64,000 nt of DNA from Candidatus Kryptobacter tengchongensis (GTDB lineage Bacteria > Bacteroidota > Ignavibacteria > Kryptoniales > Kryptoniaceae): NCBI GenBank assembly GCA_001485605.1, contig FAON01000011.1, positions 144,344 to 208,343 on the forward strand, in the 5' to 3' direction. The translations under genes were made by a program, and so were the position numbers. The notes beneath the pieces are model-generated. The model had not been told where the DNA came from. It was given only the letters and a program-made list of their open reading frames with translations, and made no database searches. Shown piece after piece: positions 27,968 through 35,172 of the stretch (position 1 is its first letter; every line of letters starts with the position of its first letter).

Positions 27968-28275
27968 CACTCCCTCCAACTCACTATCTTTTCAAGATTT
28001 TCTATATATTCTCGTTGCTTCTTCTCATATTCGTTTGAAATAGCCTTCAGCTTTGGATCTATTATCCAGTGCATAATGCCAGTCAAAATTATCCCAATCA
28101 AAAGAAACACAAAGCCCCATATAAAAAGAAATAAACTTAAAGCAACTCCGATCATCAAGAAAGCATATGCAAATGGCGAGATAACAATAGCAATTATATC
28201 CTCACGAGTCCATTTATCCGCTTCTTCAGGAGTCCAATTCCTTCTTATGATGTTAAGATTTCTTAGTAAATTCAT
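27967..28275 (-). CDS. 2TM-type small membrane protein
   Basis: A 102-residue protein with an N-terminal amphipathic stretch (NWTPEEADKWTREDI), two hydrophobic helices (about residues 28-50 and 52-72, the latter LLIGIILTGIMHWII) and a charged C-terminal helix. It may belong to the loosely defined 2TM domain group. AGAGGATG precedes the ATG. It is followed by two overlapping microprotein genes and preceded by a remnant of a small gene and the HEAT-repeat gene. Operon position links it to the SSS symporter upstream; no function can be given. Confidence 0.72.
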   Translation of the reverse strand: MNLLRNLNIIRRNWTPEEADKWTREDIIAIVISPFAYAFLMIGVALSLFLFIWGFVFLLIGIILTGIMHWIIDPKLKAISNEYEKKQREYIENLEKIVSWRE

Positions 28276-28277
28276 AT

Positions 28278-28350
28278 AAGTGTTTCATCCTCTATTGTTT
28301 ATTTTTACTTTTCCGAATGACCTTTTTATGCCATTTGTTGTCCTCGCCAT
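28278..28350 (-). repeat. Direct repeat, copy A (downstream of the HEAT gene)
   Basis: This 73-base segment is nearly the same as 29706-29779. The 56-base core (28295-28350 against 29724-29779) differs at two positions, and an 11-base block, AAGTGTTTCAT, is identical beyond a short diverged stretch. The two copies flank the HEAT-repeat gene exactly, with copy B covering its start codon. Confidence 0.9.
28292..28350 (-). pseudogene. 3' remnant of the 39-residue small gene
   Basis: Read on the minus strand, this encodes [18 protein letters not shown] and a stop, matching the last 18 or so residues of the complete 39-residue gene at 29718-29837 with a serine-to-glycine and an arginine-to-lysine change. 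The 5' half is missing; homology ends five bases before the HEAT-repeat stop codon. A GTG at 28354 could in principle start a 20-residue peptide, but the simplest reading is a duplication scar. Confidence 0.7.
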
Positions 28351-28354
28351 CCAC

Positions 28355-29716
28355 TTATTTTTTTATAAATTTCTTTTTATTTTCTCGCCACCAGCTACTC
28401 CATCTGTTATGGTCTATACCAAAATCCTGTCCTGTAATCTTCCCAAGAGCCTCGGCTACTGCATAGCGAACACGCCAATTTTCATCCTTCAATGCAGAAA
28501 TAAGTGGTTCAACTGCACGAGGGTCTTTTATCTTTCCAAGTGCCTTGGCTGCTACTTCGCGGACACTACTATCTTCATCCTTCAATGCAGAAATAAGTGG
28601 TTCAACTGCACGAGGGTCTTTTATCTCTCCAAGTGCCTCGGCTACTGCCCAACGGACAAACTCATCTTCATCTTTCAGTGCGAGGATAAGGAATTCAACT
28701 GCACAAGGATCTTTTATCTCTCTAAGTGCCCAAGCTGCTGCCCGACGAACAAACTCATCTTCATCCTTCAATGCGAAGATAAGGAATTTAACCGCACGAG
28801 GATCTTTTATCTCTCTAAGTGCAGAAGCTACTGCCCAATGAACAAACTCATTTTCATCCTTCAATGCGAAGATAAGCGGTTCAACTGCACGAGGATCTTT
28901 TATCTCTCCAAGTGCCTCGGCTACTGCATAGCGGACATTACTATCTTCATCCTTCAATGCGAAGATAAGCGGTTCAACTGCACGAGTGTCTTTTACCTTT
29001 CCAAGTGCCCAAGCTGCTGCATAGCGGACACGCCTATCTTCATCCTCCAATGCAGAGATAAATTCTGGGACAGCCTTCCTTGCCTCCTCAGTCTCATTCC
29101 ACCTCGGATTAATCTTCTCAAGTGCCCAAGCCGCTGCCTTGCGAACCTCCTCATCTTTATCTTTCAATGCAAAGATAAGTGGTCCAACCGCACGAGGATC
29201 TTTTATCTCTCCAAGTGCCTTGGCCGCTGCCCAGCGGACAATCTCGTCTTCATCCTTCAATGCATAAATTATAGGAGATATTCCATGTAAATACCCAACA
29301 AATATAAATAGTTCCGGCAAAAAACCTTTTTTAAATACCTCCATAAAAGGTGCATCATCGGGAGCTTTAAATGAAGAAAATGAGTTTATACTCTCAAATG
29401 GTCCTACGCTGGAGGAAAATTCTTTAGAAAGTGTCTTTTCACCCCCGGAGAAAACTATTTTCACTTTTATAGTGGCCTGTGTCCAACGGTACTCACTTCC
29501 ACCAAAACGAGCGATACTATAATATGCTCCTCCAGGGATACCTTCTGCCTCAATCGTAAAAGTTGCATTATAATCTCTCGCATCTTCTCCTACTACCTCA
29601 TAACCAGCATACTCCAGTATCCTTTTTGTATATTCAAAAAACGGAAGACTCACCATCTCTGCATTCTCATATCTCTGACTTACCACAACGCGAATAATTT
29701 CGGTAAAGTGTTTCAT
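28355..29716 (-). CDS. HEAT-repeat protein
   Basis: A 453-residue protein. Residues 1-146 are an unrecognised beta-rich domain (opening [20 protein letters not shown]) without a signal peptide. Residues 147-429 hold nine PBS-lyase-type HEAT units of about 31 residues with the consensus [26 protein letters not shown]; unit 2 has a seven-residue insertion. The tail contains a tryptophan-rich [12 protein letters not shown]. Such solenoids bind proteins; the N-terminal domain may give the specific role. The start codon lies one base after a 39-residue gene, within a duplicated segment whose other copy follows the gene, so it appears to have been inserted into a symporter/small-protein operon. Confidence 0.88.
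   Translation of the reverse strand: MKHFTEIIRVVVSQRYENAEMVSLPFFEYTKRILEYAGYEVVGEDARDYNATFTIEAEGIPGGAYYSIARFGGSEYRWTQATIKVKIVFSGGEKTLSKEFSSSVGPFESINSFSSFKAPDDAPFMEVFKKGFLPELFIFVGYLHGISPIIYALKDEDEIVRWAAAKALGEIKDPRAVGPLIFALKDKDEEVRKAAAWALEKINPRWNETEEARKAVPEFISALEDEDRRVRYAAAWALGKVKDTRAVEPLIFALKDEDSNVRYAVAEALGEIKDPRAVEPLIFALKDENEFVHWAVASALREIKDPRAVKFLIFALKDEDEFVRRAAAWALREIKDPCAVEFLILALKDEDEFVRWAVAEALGEIKDPRAVEPLISALKDEDSSVREVAAKALGKIKDPRAVEPLISALKDENWRVRYAVAEALGKITGQDFGIDHNRWSSWWRENKKKFIKK
28430..29278 (-). repeat. Tandem 93-base coding repeats of the HEAT gene
   Basis: Nine head-to-tail units of about 93 bases encode the HEAT solenoid. Blocks such as GCACGAGGATCTTTTATCTC (plus strand) recur almost unchanged in several units, so the array is young or kept uniform by recombination. 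Unit number may vary between strains. Confidence 0.85.
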
Positions 29717-29779
29717 ACTACACTTGTTTATTTTTACTTCTCCGAATGACCTTTTTATGCCATTTGTTGTCCTCGCTAT
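29706..29779 (-). repeat. Direct repeat, copy B (upstream of the HEAT gene)
   Basis: The 74-base partner of 28278-28350. It contains the 3' half of the 39-residue gene and the first 11 bases of the HEAT gene. Because the intact small gene is here, copy B is probably the source and copy A the scar. Confidence 0.9.
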
Positions 29780-29837
29780 GAGCCTGGAAATCCTTAAAAT
29801 CTGTTAAACTGAGGCCAGTGAGTTCTTTCACTGCCAT
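29718..29837 (-). CDS. 39-residue small basic protein
   Basis: A short frame with ATG start, N-terminus [18 protein letters not shown] and a strongly basic C-terminus ([14 protein letters not shown]). AAGGA lies about eleven bases upstream. It has no hydrophobic helix, unlike the other microproteins of this operon. Support comes from the partial second copy at 28292-28350, whose substitutions keep the frame and charge, and from its position one base before the HEAT gene. No family recognised. Confidence 0.5.
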   Translation of the reverse strand: MAVKELTGLSLTDFKDFQAHSEDNKWHKKVIRRSKNKQV

Positions 29838-29919
29838 GGGTGTGTCTTCCTTATTCCTTTAATCTTCAATTTACACATAAAATTTAAAATTTTAAACTGC
29901 CTTTTTCTTATGAAGCTCA

Positions 29920-31488
29920 TTATTTTATCAATCCCCTTTTCCTTGCTTCATTTTCAACAGGTTTCCACCATCCAATCGGTCTTGTCATAACATAATACTT
30001 GACAAGATGTTCCATATCCTCAGGTTTTGTCAGAAGAGTCACGGGAATATAAACAAGAGCAGTTAAAACCATTAAAATCCAAAATTGCAAATAATCAGGC
30101 AATTCGGGGATAATTCCAAATGCGGGCAGAATCCACACAACAAGCCATGAAAATCCAAGGTTTGCAATCCAAGCTGAAAGATAACCCCAAGAATTAAATC
30201 TCCACCATACAACTTGCAGGATGTTTGGAAGCCACATCCCGGCACCCATTATCCACAGTGCAAAAATCAACCATTTTGTTATTTCCTCCATCATTGAGCC
30301 ATAAATAAACGAGCCAATTAGAAGAATAAATGTTGAAATTCTCCCAACCCACACAAGCTCTTTTTGGCTTGCGTTTGGATTTACATAATGATGATAAATA
30401 TCACGGGTTAGGTAAACTGAACCAAGATTTAAATGCGTTGAAATAGTTGATATATGAATTGCCACAATACCTGCGAACAAAAATCCAGCCATGCCAGCTG
30501 GGAGATGTTCAAAAGCAATTCTAAACCATGCCATCTCATACTCTTTTGTGTCGGTCATATATGGATACATCACAAAAAAAGCAATTATAGCAACAGCCCA
30601 AAGGGCATTTCTTGTCAATGTCAACGCAGTGCCCCACCAGATACTATACGAGGCATCACGAACCGTTTTTGATGATTGAATTCTTTGAGCTTCAACATAC
30701 CAATCAATACTTGTTCCCATTCCAAACCCACCTAAAACAGCAATAATTATCATAGTTACAAACCACGCAATTGGGAAATCGCCTGAGAAAAGCCCCGTGA
30801 AACTAAACGGATTTAATCGCCAAGCTTCACCAATTTCATATAGTTTTTGAACAATCCCATAAGGACCACCAGCTTCACGAATTCCCCAAAATGAAGCAAT
30901 AATTATAACAAGAAGTGCAATTATTCCCTGTTGAAAGTCAGCCATCACAACACCCCAATATCCTGCTGTCAATACATAAATTGCAGTTATAGCTGAAAAT
31001 GAAACTAATCCAACCCAGCTTTCCCAACCGAAAAGATAATTACAGAGTTTTCCCATTGCTATACCAACCCATCCAAGGATAAACATGTTAAGGAATGAAC
31101 CCCATCCAGCCATCCAACCTCTTAAAAGTTCAGCCCCAAGCCCTGAATATCTCAAACTTTGCCATTCCGCCTGTGAGTACGCAACTGATCTTCTGAAAAT
31201 TCTCGCCGAAACAAATGCAGCAATCGCACACCATGCGGAGAAAAAGGTATACCAAAGCCCTCTCAAGCCATGTTTATAGATAACACCGCTTACCCACATT
31301 GGCGTATCTGTTGCTGTATGCGTAGCATAAACGCTCATTGCAGGAAGCCACCATGGCAATGCTCTCCCAGCAAGAAAGAAATCCGCCTCAGATCTTTTAC
31401 CAAGATTATAGAACAAAACCCCCGCCCCAGTCATCAAAATAAGGTAAAGAACAAGCCAAAAGTAATCCAGAAAGACAAACTTTACCAT
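29920..31488 (-). CDS. Sodium:solute symporter (SSS/SLC5 family)
   Basis: A 522-residue inner-membrane transporter with about 13 helices. The SSS signature is visible at the N-terminus: YNLGKRSEADFFLAGRALPWW, then TATDTPMWVSG in the first unwound helix and GWVGIAMGK further on; helix 8 contains the sodium-site-like ISTISTHLN. The substrate (sugar, amino acid or organic acid) is not evident. It begins 19 bases after the HU-SPOR gene and is followed by a set of very small genes, which could be its accessory subunits. No promoter of the window's type was seen directly upstream, so it is likely in the long operon starting at 38200. Confidence 0.93.
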   Translation of the reverse strand: MVKFVFLDYFWLVLYLILMTGAGVLFYNLGKRSEADFFLAGRALPWWLPAMSVYATHTATDTPMWVSGVIYKHGLRGLWYTFFSAWCAIAAFVSARIFRRSVAYSQAEWQSLRYSGLGAELLRGWMAGWGSFLNMFILGWVGIAMGKLCNYLFGWESWVGLVSFSAITAIYVLTAGYWGVVMADFQQGIIALLVIIIASFWGIREAGGPYGIVQKLYEIGEAWRLNPFSFTGLFSGDFPIAWFVTMIIIAVLGGFGMGTSIDWYVEAQRIQSSKTVRDASYSIWWGTALTLTRNALWAVAIIAFFVMYPYMTDTKEYEMAWFRIAFEHLPAGMAGFLFAGIVAIHISTISTHLNLGSVYLTRDIYHHYVNPNASQKELVWVGRISTFILLIGSFIYGSMMEEITKWLIFALWIMGAGMWLPNILQVVWWRFNSWGYLSAWIANLGFSWLVVWILPAFGIIPELPDYLQFWILMVLTALVYIPVTLLTKPEDMEHLVKYYVMTRPIGWWKPVENEARKRGLIK

Positions 31489-31507
31489 ATATCTTCTGAA
31501 TTTACTT

Positions 31508-32800
31508 TTACTTGGTTATACTTCTTACAGCCTCACTTACCCAAATCTTTTCAACCCTTGCATCTTTTTTCAATTTCCTTGCCATTTCATTCGCCTGTTC
31601 AATTGAATCAAAAAATCCGACCCGAACACGATACCAATTTCCACCCTTCCATTCAACAAACGCCCTCTCAACAAACGCATTATAACCCTTTTTCTTCAAA
31701 TCACTTGCAAGAGCATCAGCTAACTTTTTATCTTGAAATGAAGCAACCTGAATCACATAACTTTTCCCTACCTTTGGAATCGGCTTTGAAATACTTGGCT
31801 TCTCGGGCTTTGGAGTTGTAATAACTGGCTGTGGTTTTCTTTCCTCACTTACAGGCGGAGTTTCCACCCTTGGCTTGACCTCTGGCGTCGTCACAATAAC
31901 TTCTTCTGGCTGTTTAAATTCAACTTTGCTTGTCTTTTTACCTTCACCCCAAAGATGAATATAACCATACTGATTCAGGAGAAATATAACCCCGCCAACA
32001 AAGATTAAAAACACCACAAAAAGAAAAACCCAAAAACCTGTTCGCTTGTTGTTTTCTTCCTCATATTCAAACGCCATAGATGGCACCTCCTCTTTTTGTG
32101 TATCATCAAAAAATTTTTTGGATGTTTTTTTCTCCGGCTGCTGTCGTGGTTCTTCGGTTAAATCAAATTCTGGCATTTTTACCTCCTTATTATTAGTTTT
32201 TATTTTATCTTCATACATCTCCTCGCCATTTTTAATCATCCTAACATTTTGAAAAACATCAAAAACTGGAACATCAATATCTATATCCTCAAACCTTTCA
32301 ACCGCTTTAGATTCATCAGGCAAATAAAGGTAATCTTCCCCATCTTTAAGTTTAGAAATTTTAAACTCCTCAACAACTGGTTCTTCTTCCACCGCATTAA
32401 ATTCAATTTTTACATCTTCCTGTTTTTTCCCCGACTCAAAAAATGTGAGATTGAACTCATCCAAATCTTTCTCTTCAACAACTGCTGATTGAGCCTTGAC
32501 GACAACTGGTTTCAGATTCTTATACTTTATGTTGACCTTCTCAAGGAAAATTTTTGCTGGTGAAAAGCTAACAACAATTTTTGATGGGATGACTTTTTCA
32601 AATCCTGTCTTTGGGTCAAAAACTCTTCTTGTCTTTCGCGCTTTTTCTTTGAACTCGCCAAAACCGGAAATTCTAACGCTTTGTCCCGATTTCAGAACTT
32701 TTACAAATCTTTGAATAAATTTATCATAAAACAACTTCGCTTCATCATAGGAAATCCCCGCACGCTTTGACAGAGAATTTAAAAATTCATTTTTATCCAT
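31508..32800 (-). CDS. HU-type DNA-binding protein fused to transmembrane and SPOR domains
   Basis: A 430-residue protein with an HU/IHF fold at residues 1-90 (KNEFLNSLSKRAGIS start, GFGEFKEKARKTRRV beta-arm base), an acidic linker (about 110-250), one transmembrane helix at 255-275 (WVFLFVVFLIFVGGVIFLL) and a C-terminal SPOR domain from about 346. SPOR domains bind denuded glycan strands at division septa, while HU domains bind DNA or act as protein platforms. The order predicts an HU domain in the cytoplasm and SPOR in the periplasm, a possible link between nucleoid and septum. Similar HU-SPOR proteins are known in Bacteroidota. A free HU gene lies nine bases upstream. Confidence 0.9.
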   Translation of the reverse strand: MDKNEFLNSLSKRAGISYDEAKLFYDKFIQRFVKVLKSGQSVRISGFGEFKEKARKTRRVFDPKTGFEKVIPSKIVVSFSPAKIFLEKVNIKYKNLKPVVVKAQSAVVEEKDLDEFNLTFFESGKKQEDVKIEFNAVEEEPVVEEFKISKLKDGEDYLYLPDESKAVERFEDIDIDVPVFDVFQNVRMIKNGEEMYEDKIKTNNKEVKMPEFDLTEEPRQQPEKKTSKKFFDDTQKEEVPSMAFEYEEENNKRTGFWVFLFVVFLIFVGGVIFLLNQYGYIHLWGEGKKTSKVEFKQPEEVIVTTPEVKPRVETPPVSEERKPQPVITTPKPEKPSISKPIPKVGKSYVIQVASFQDKKLADALASDLKKKGYNAFVERAFVEWKGGNWYRVRVGFFDSIEQANEMARKLKKDARVEKIWVSEAVRSITK

Positions 32801-32808
32801 GAAAAAAC

Positions 32809-33087
32809 CTACCTATTGTTAATTGCGCTAATTATTGATTTACTTGGCTTGAAATAAGGATACTCTTTGGGTGGCAAAATCAATTCCTCGCCAGTTTTTG
32901 GATTGCGCCCCTTTCTGCTTGCCCTATGTTTTACAGTGAAAACCCCGAATCTGAATAAATTTAACTTTTTCTCCTTTATCAAAATTTCAGATACGAGATT
33001 AAAAAACGCATCAAGAACTCTTTCCGTCTTTGCCACGCTCCACTTCATATCTTTCGCAAGCAACTTTGTAAATTCATCTTTGGTCAT
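32809..33087 (-). CDS. HU/IHF-family DNA-binding protein
   Basis: A 92-residue nucleoid protein with the typical helix-helix-beta-arm fold: MTKDEFTKLLAKDMKWS at the N-terminus, FRFGVFTVKHRASRKGRNPKTGEELILP as the strand/arm region (residues 45-72) and a terminal helix. Conserved GRNPKTGEE confirms the family. It directly precedes the HU-SPOR fusion gene, so the pair probably arose by duplication with domain capture. Dimerisation with the fusion protein is possible but unproven. Confidence 0.94.
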   Translation of the reverse strand: MTKDEFTKLLAKDMKWSVAKTERVLDAFFNLVSEILIKEKKLNLFRFGVFTVKHRASRKGRNPKTGEELILPPKEYPYFKPSKSIISAINNR

Positions 33088-33106
33088 CTTAAAACCTCCA
33101 ACTTAT

Positions 33107-34774
33107 TTAAAACCTATATTCTACTCCACCAATGACCACAATATCTGGTTCAAGATAACTCTGCCATAGATAAAACCTCTGTGCAAATAAATTATCAAAA
33201 TTCACAAAAACTTTAAAATTCCTGAAAACCTCATACTCACTTCTCAAATTAGCAAGAGCAAAACCTTTCAATTCGTCTCCCTCAAAGTTATAGACTCTAC
33301 TACTAATTAAATTAATTTCCAGATTAATTGCAAGTCCAAACCCAAATTTATGCCCATACCCAAGATTTGCAGAAAAATTAGGATAATATGGGACTGGCTT
33401 TTTACTTCTTGCGTTATATGAAGAATTTAAAATGACCCCGAAAATAAATTCACTCCGACGATAATTTAAATATCCCGAACCTTTCAACTCAATAAATTGA
33501 ACTCGCTCAAACTCAACTGAATAGAAACCTTTTTTATACTCAACATAAACTGGGAAATTTTTGAATGCTCTAAAATTCAATCCCGCATCAAGACCAATAC
33601 CCCCCTTCCCATACCTCACGCCAAACCCAAAATTGAAATATCCATCTGGATGAACGATGTTTAGATTTTTCGTCAAAAATCTGTTCGCCTTTAAATGATT
33701 AAAAATGGTCAAATTTAAAACTTCTGGAGCAAAAAAGGCATATAATTGCGTTTCCTTCCCTGCAAGATATTTAAATGAAACATCTGGATAAATCCTCAAC
33801 CCCGTCATCATATCAGAATTTTTAAAGGAAAATAACTTAACCCCAAAATCAAGCCAATAACTTCTTCCAATTTCAAAAAATTCAAGCAAATTTCCAGCAA
33901 ATAAAGCAAGCTTAAAAAATTTCCCCTGTGAAGATGTATAATCAGCGTTAAACCTCAAACTCAAAAAATCAACAGCACGCCTAAAGTTAAAACTAAAATC
34001 AAATCTTTTCTCCCGCCCATCAAACCTTGAACTTTCATAGTTTTCAATTGTATCAAGCACGGTAAAAATTGAATATCTAACCCTCAAATCATAATCAAAA
34101 AATTTTCTGTATGGTGACTCAAGCGAAAACATTAAACTTAAATTATTCATGTTCCTGTGAAATGATGGGACGGGAGAACCGTAAAATCCAAAACTATATG
34201 TCCAATAGTCCATCGTGCTTGAAATTTTAGAATCAGCAAGCCAATTAAAAATTTTATCCCTGATTTGTGGAAGATAAAACTTAGCACCAATTGAGAACTG
34301 GTTTTGTATATAATCAGCGTTCTCAATAAAACCTTGACTTGAGCGATGATAAAAATTTGAGTTTACAAACAAACCTTTAAAAACTTTCCCCTGAACCATC
34401 CCATCAAAATATGCAGTCAAATACCTCCCCACACCAGCTTTAAATTTTGCAACCGAGCTTTCCTCTGAAAGTTTTACATAATCATCCTTCCAAGTTTTGA
34501 TAGAGACATCAGAACTGATTTTTTCGCCGTGTAAAATCTCATAGTGTTTCAAATCCACTTTAGGGAGGTTAATCTCATTAGATTCAATTTTTTGTCCAGA
34601 TTCAATTTCAATTGTCTCCCGTCCCGTTATAACAAATTCGGGAAGGACAAATTCATTTTTCGTTTCTCTTAACGCTGTCGTATCAACCTTAAATCTTCTC
34701 TCTTCAGGTTTCACCTCCTGCGCGAAAAGATTCAGTGAAGAAAAGAACAAAAATGTAAAGATAACTTTTTTCAT
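33107..34774 (-). CDS. Outer-membrane beta-barrel protein of unknown function
   Basis: A 555-residue exported protein: signal peptide (MKKVIFTFLFFSSLNLFA), a polar N-terminal segment with EFVITGRETIEI, and about 450 residues of alternating amphipathic strands ending in GGVEYRF, a typical outer-membrane C-terminus. VITG-type segments occur near the plug of TonB-dependent receptors, but no complete plug domain is visible, so I call it only a barrel. The start is the ATG at 34774; an upstream in-frame TTG (34783) adds three residues. It lies 12 bases after the cytochrome gene and 19 bases before HU. Confidence 0.7.
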   Translation of the reverse strand: MKKVIFTFLFFSSLNLFAQEVKPEERRFKVDTTALRETKNEFVLPEFVITGRETIEIESGQKIESNEINLPKVDLKHYEILHGEKISSDVSIKTWKDDYVKLSEESSVAKFKAGVGRYLTAYFDGMVQGKVFKGLFVNSNFYHRSSQGFIENADYIQNQFSIGAKFYLPQIRDKIFNWLADSKISSTMDYWTYSFGFYGSPVPSFHRNMNNLSLMFSLESPYRKFFDYDLRVRYSIFTVLDTIENYESSRFDGREKRFDFSFNFRRAVDFLSLRFNADYTSSQGKFFKLALFAGNLLEFFEIGRSYWLDFGVKLFSFKNSDMMTGLRIYPDVSFKYLAGKETQLYAFFAPEVLNLTIFNHLKANRFLTKNLNIVHPDGYFNFGFGVRYGKGGIGLDAGLNFRAFKNFPVYVEYKKGFYSVEFERVQFIELKGSGYLNYRRSEFIFGVILNSSYNARSKKPVPYYPNFSANLGYGHKFGFGLAINLEINLISSRVYNFEGDELKGFALANLRSEYEVFRNFKVFVNFDNLFAQRFYLWQSYLEPDIVVIGGVEYRF

Positions 34775-34786
34775 ACTGTGCAAAAT

Positions 34787-35170
34787 TTATTTTAATGCAC
34801 CTTTAATCTGTGGTTTGGTTTGTCCACGATGGCATGTATAGCAATCAACCACCTCAGCGCCTTCCCAGTTGATGAAATCCCGATTTATCGTCATAACCAT
34901 TTTAAGCATCACTCTTGCTTTTTTCTTTGTTTCCTTGACATCGCTCGCATAATTGTTTACATCGTGACAGTAATTGCACTTAACACCAAGTGCATCTGCA
35001 ATCCCTTCCATAATTTTTTGCAGTTGTTCCTTTGATTGAACCTCCGTCAAAACTTGAAGATTCCGCCCGAATCTTCTTTGAGATTGTGAATTCGTTAAAT
35101 CAACCGCAACGACTAACCCAATTATAACCAAAAATATAAACGATGTATAAAAAAGAGCTGTCTTTCTCAT
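34787..35170 (-). CDS. Dihaem c-type cytochrome, reaction-centre-cytochrome-like
   Basis: A 127-residue protein with an N-terminal signal-anchor (residues 6-24) and two haem-c attachment sites, C65NYCH69 and C110YTCH114. The order, the spacing and the methionine-rich helix between them (VMLKMVMTIN) resemble half of the CytoC_RC family, which in phototrophs supplies four haems to the photosynthetic reaction centre and in many non-phototrophs has unknown roles. It is probably a periplasmic, membrane-anchored electron carrier. It sits two bases after the TPR gene. Confidence 0.85.
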   Translation of the reverse strand: MRKTALFYTSFIFLVIIGLVVAVDLTNSQSQRRFGRNLQVLTEVQSKEQLQKIMEGIADALGVKCNYCHDVNNYASDVKETKKKARVMLKMVMTINRDFINWEGAEVVDCYTCHRGQTKPQIKGALK

Positions 35171-35172
35171 TT

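Noticed and set aside
28280..29290. 336-residue plus-strand frame opposite the HEAT gene
   Set aside because: It mirrors the 93-base repeats of the real gene and encodes a Cys-rich repeat with no known family; the minus-strand product has clear HEAT consensus.
31270..31821. 183-residue plus-strand frame across the symporter/HU-SPOR junction
   Set aside because: Low-complexity Pro/His/Gln-rich translation opposite two well-supported genes.
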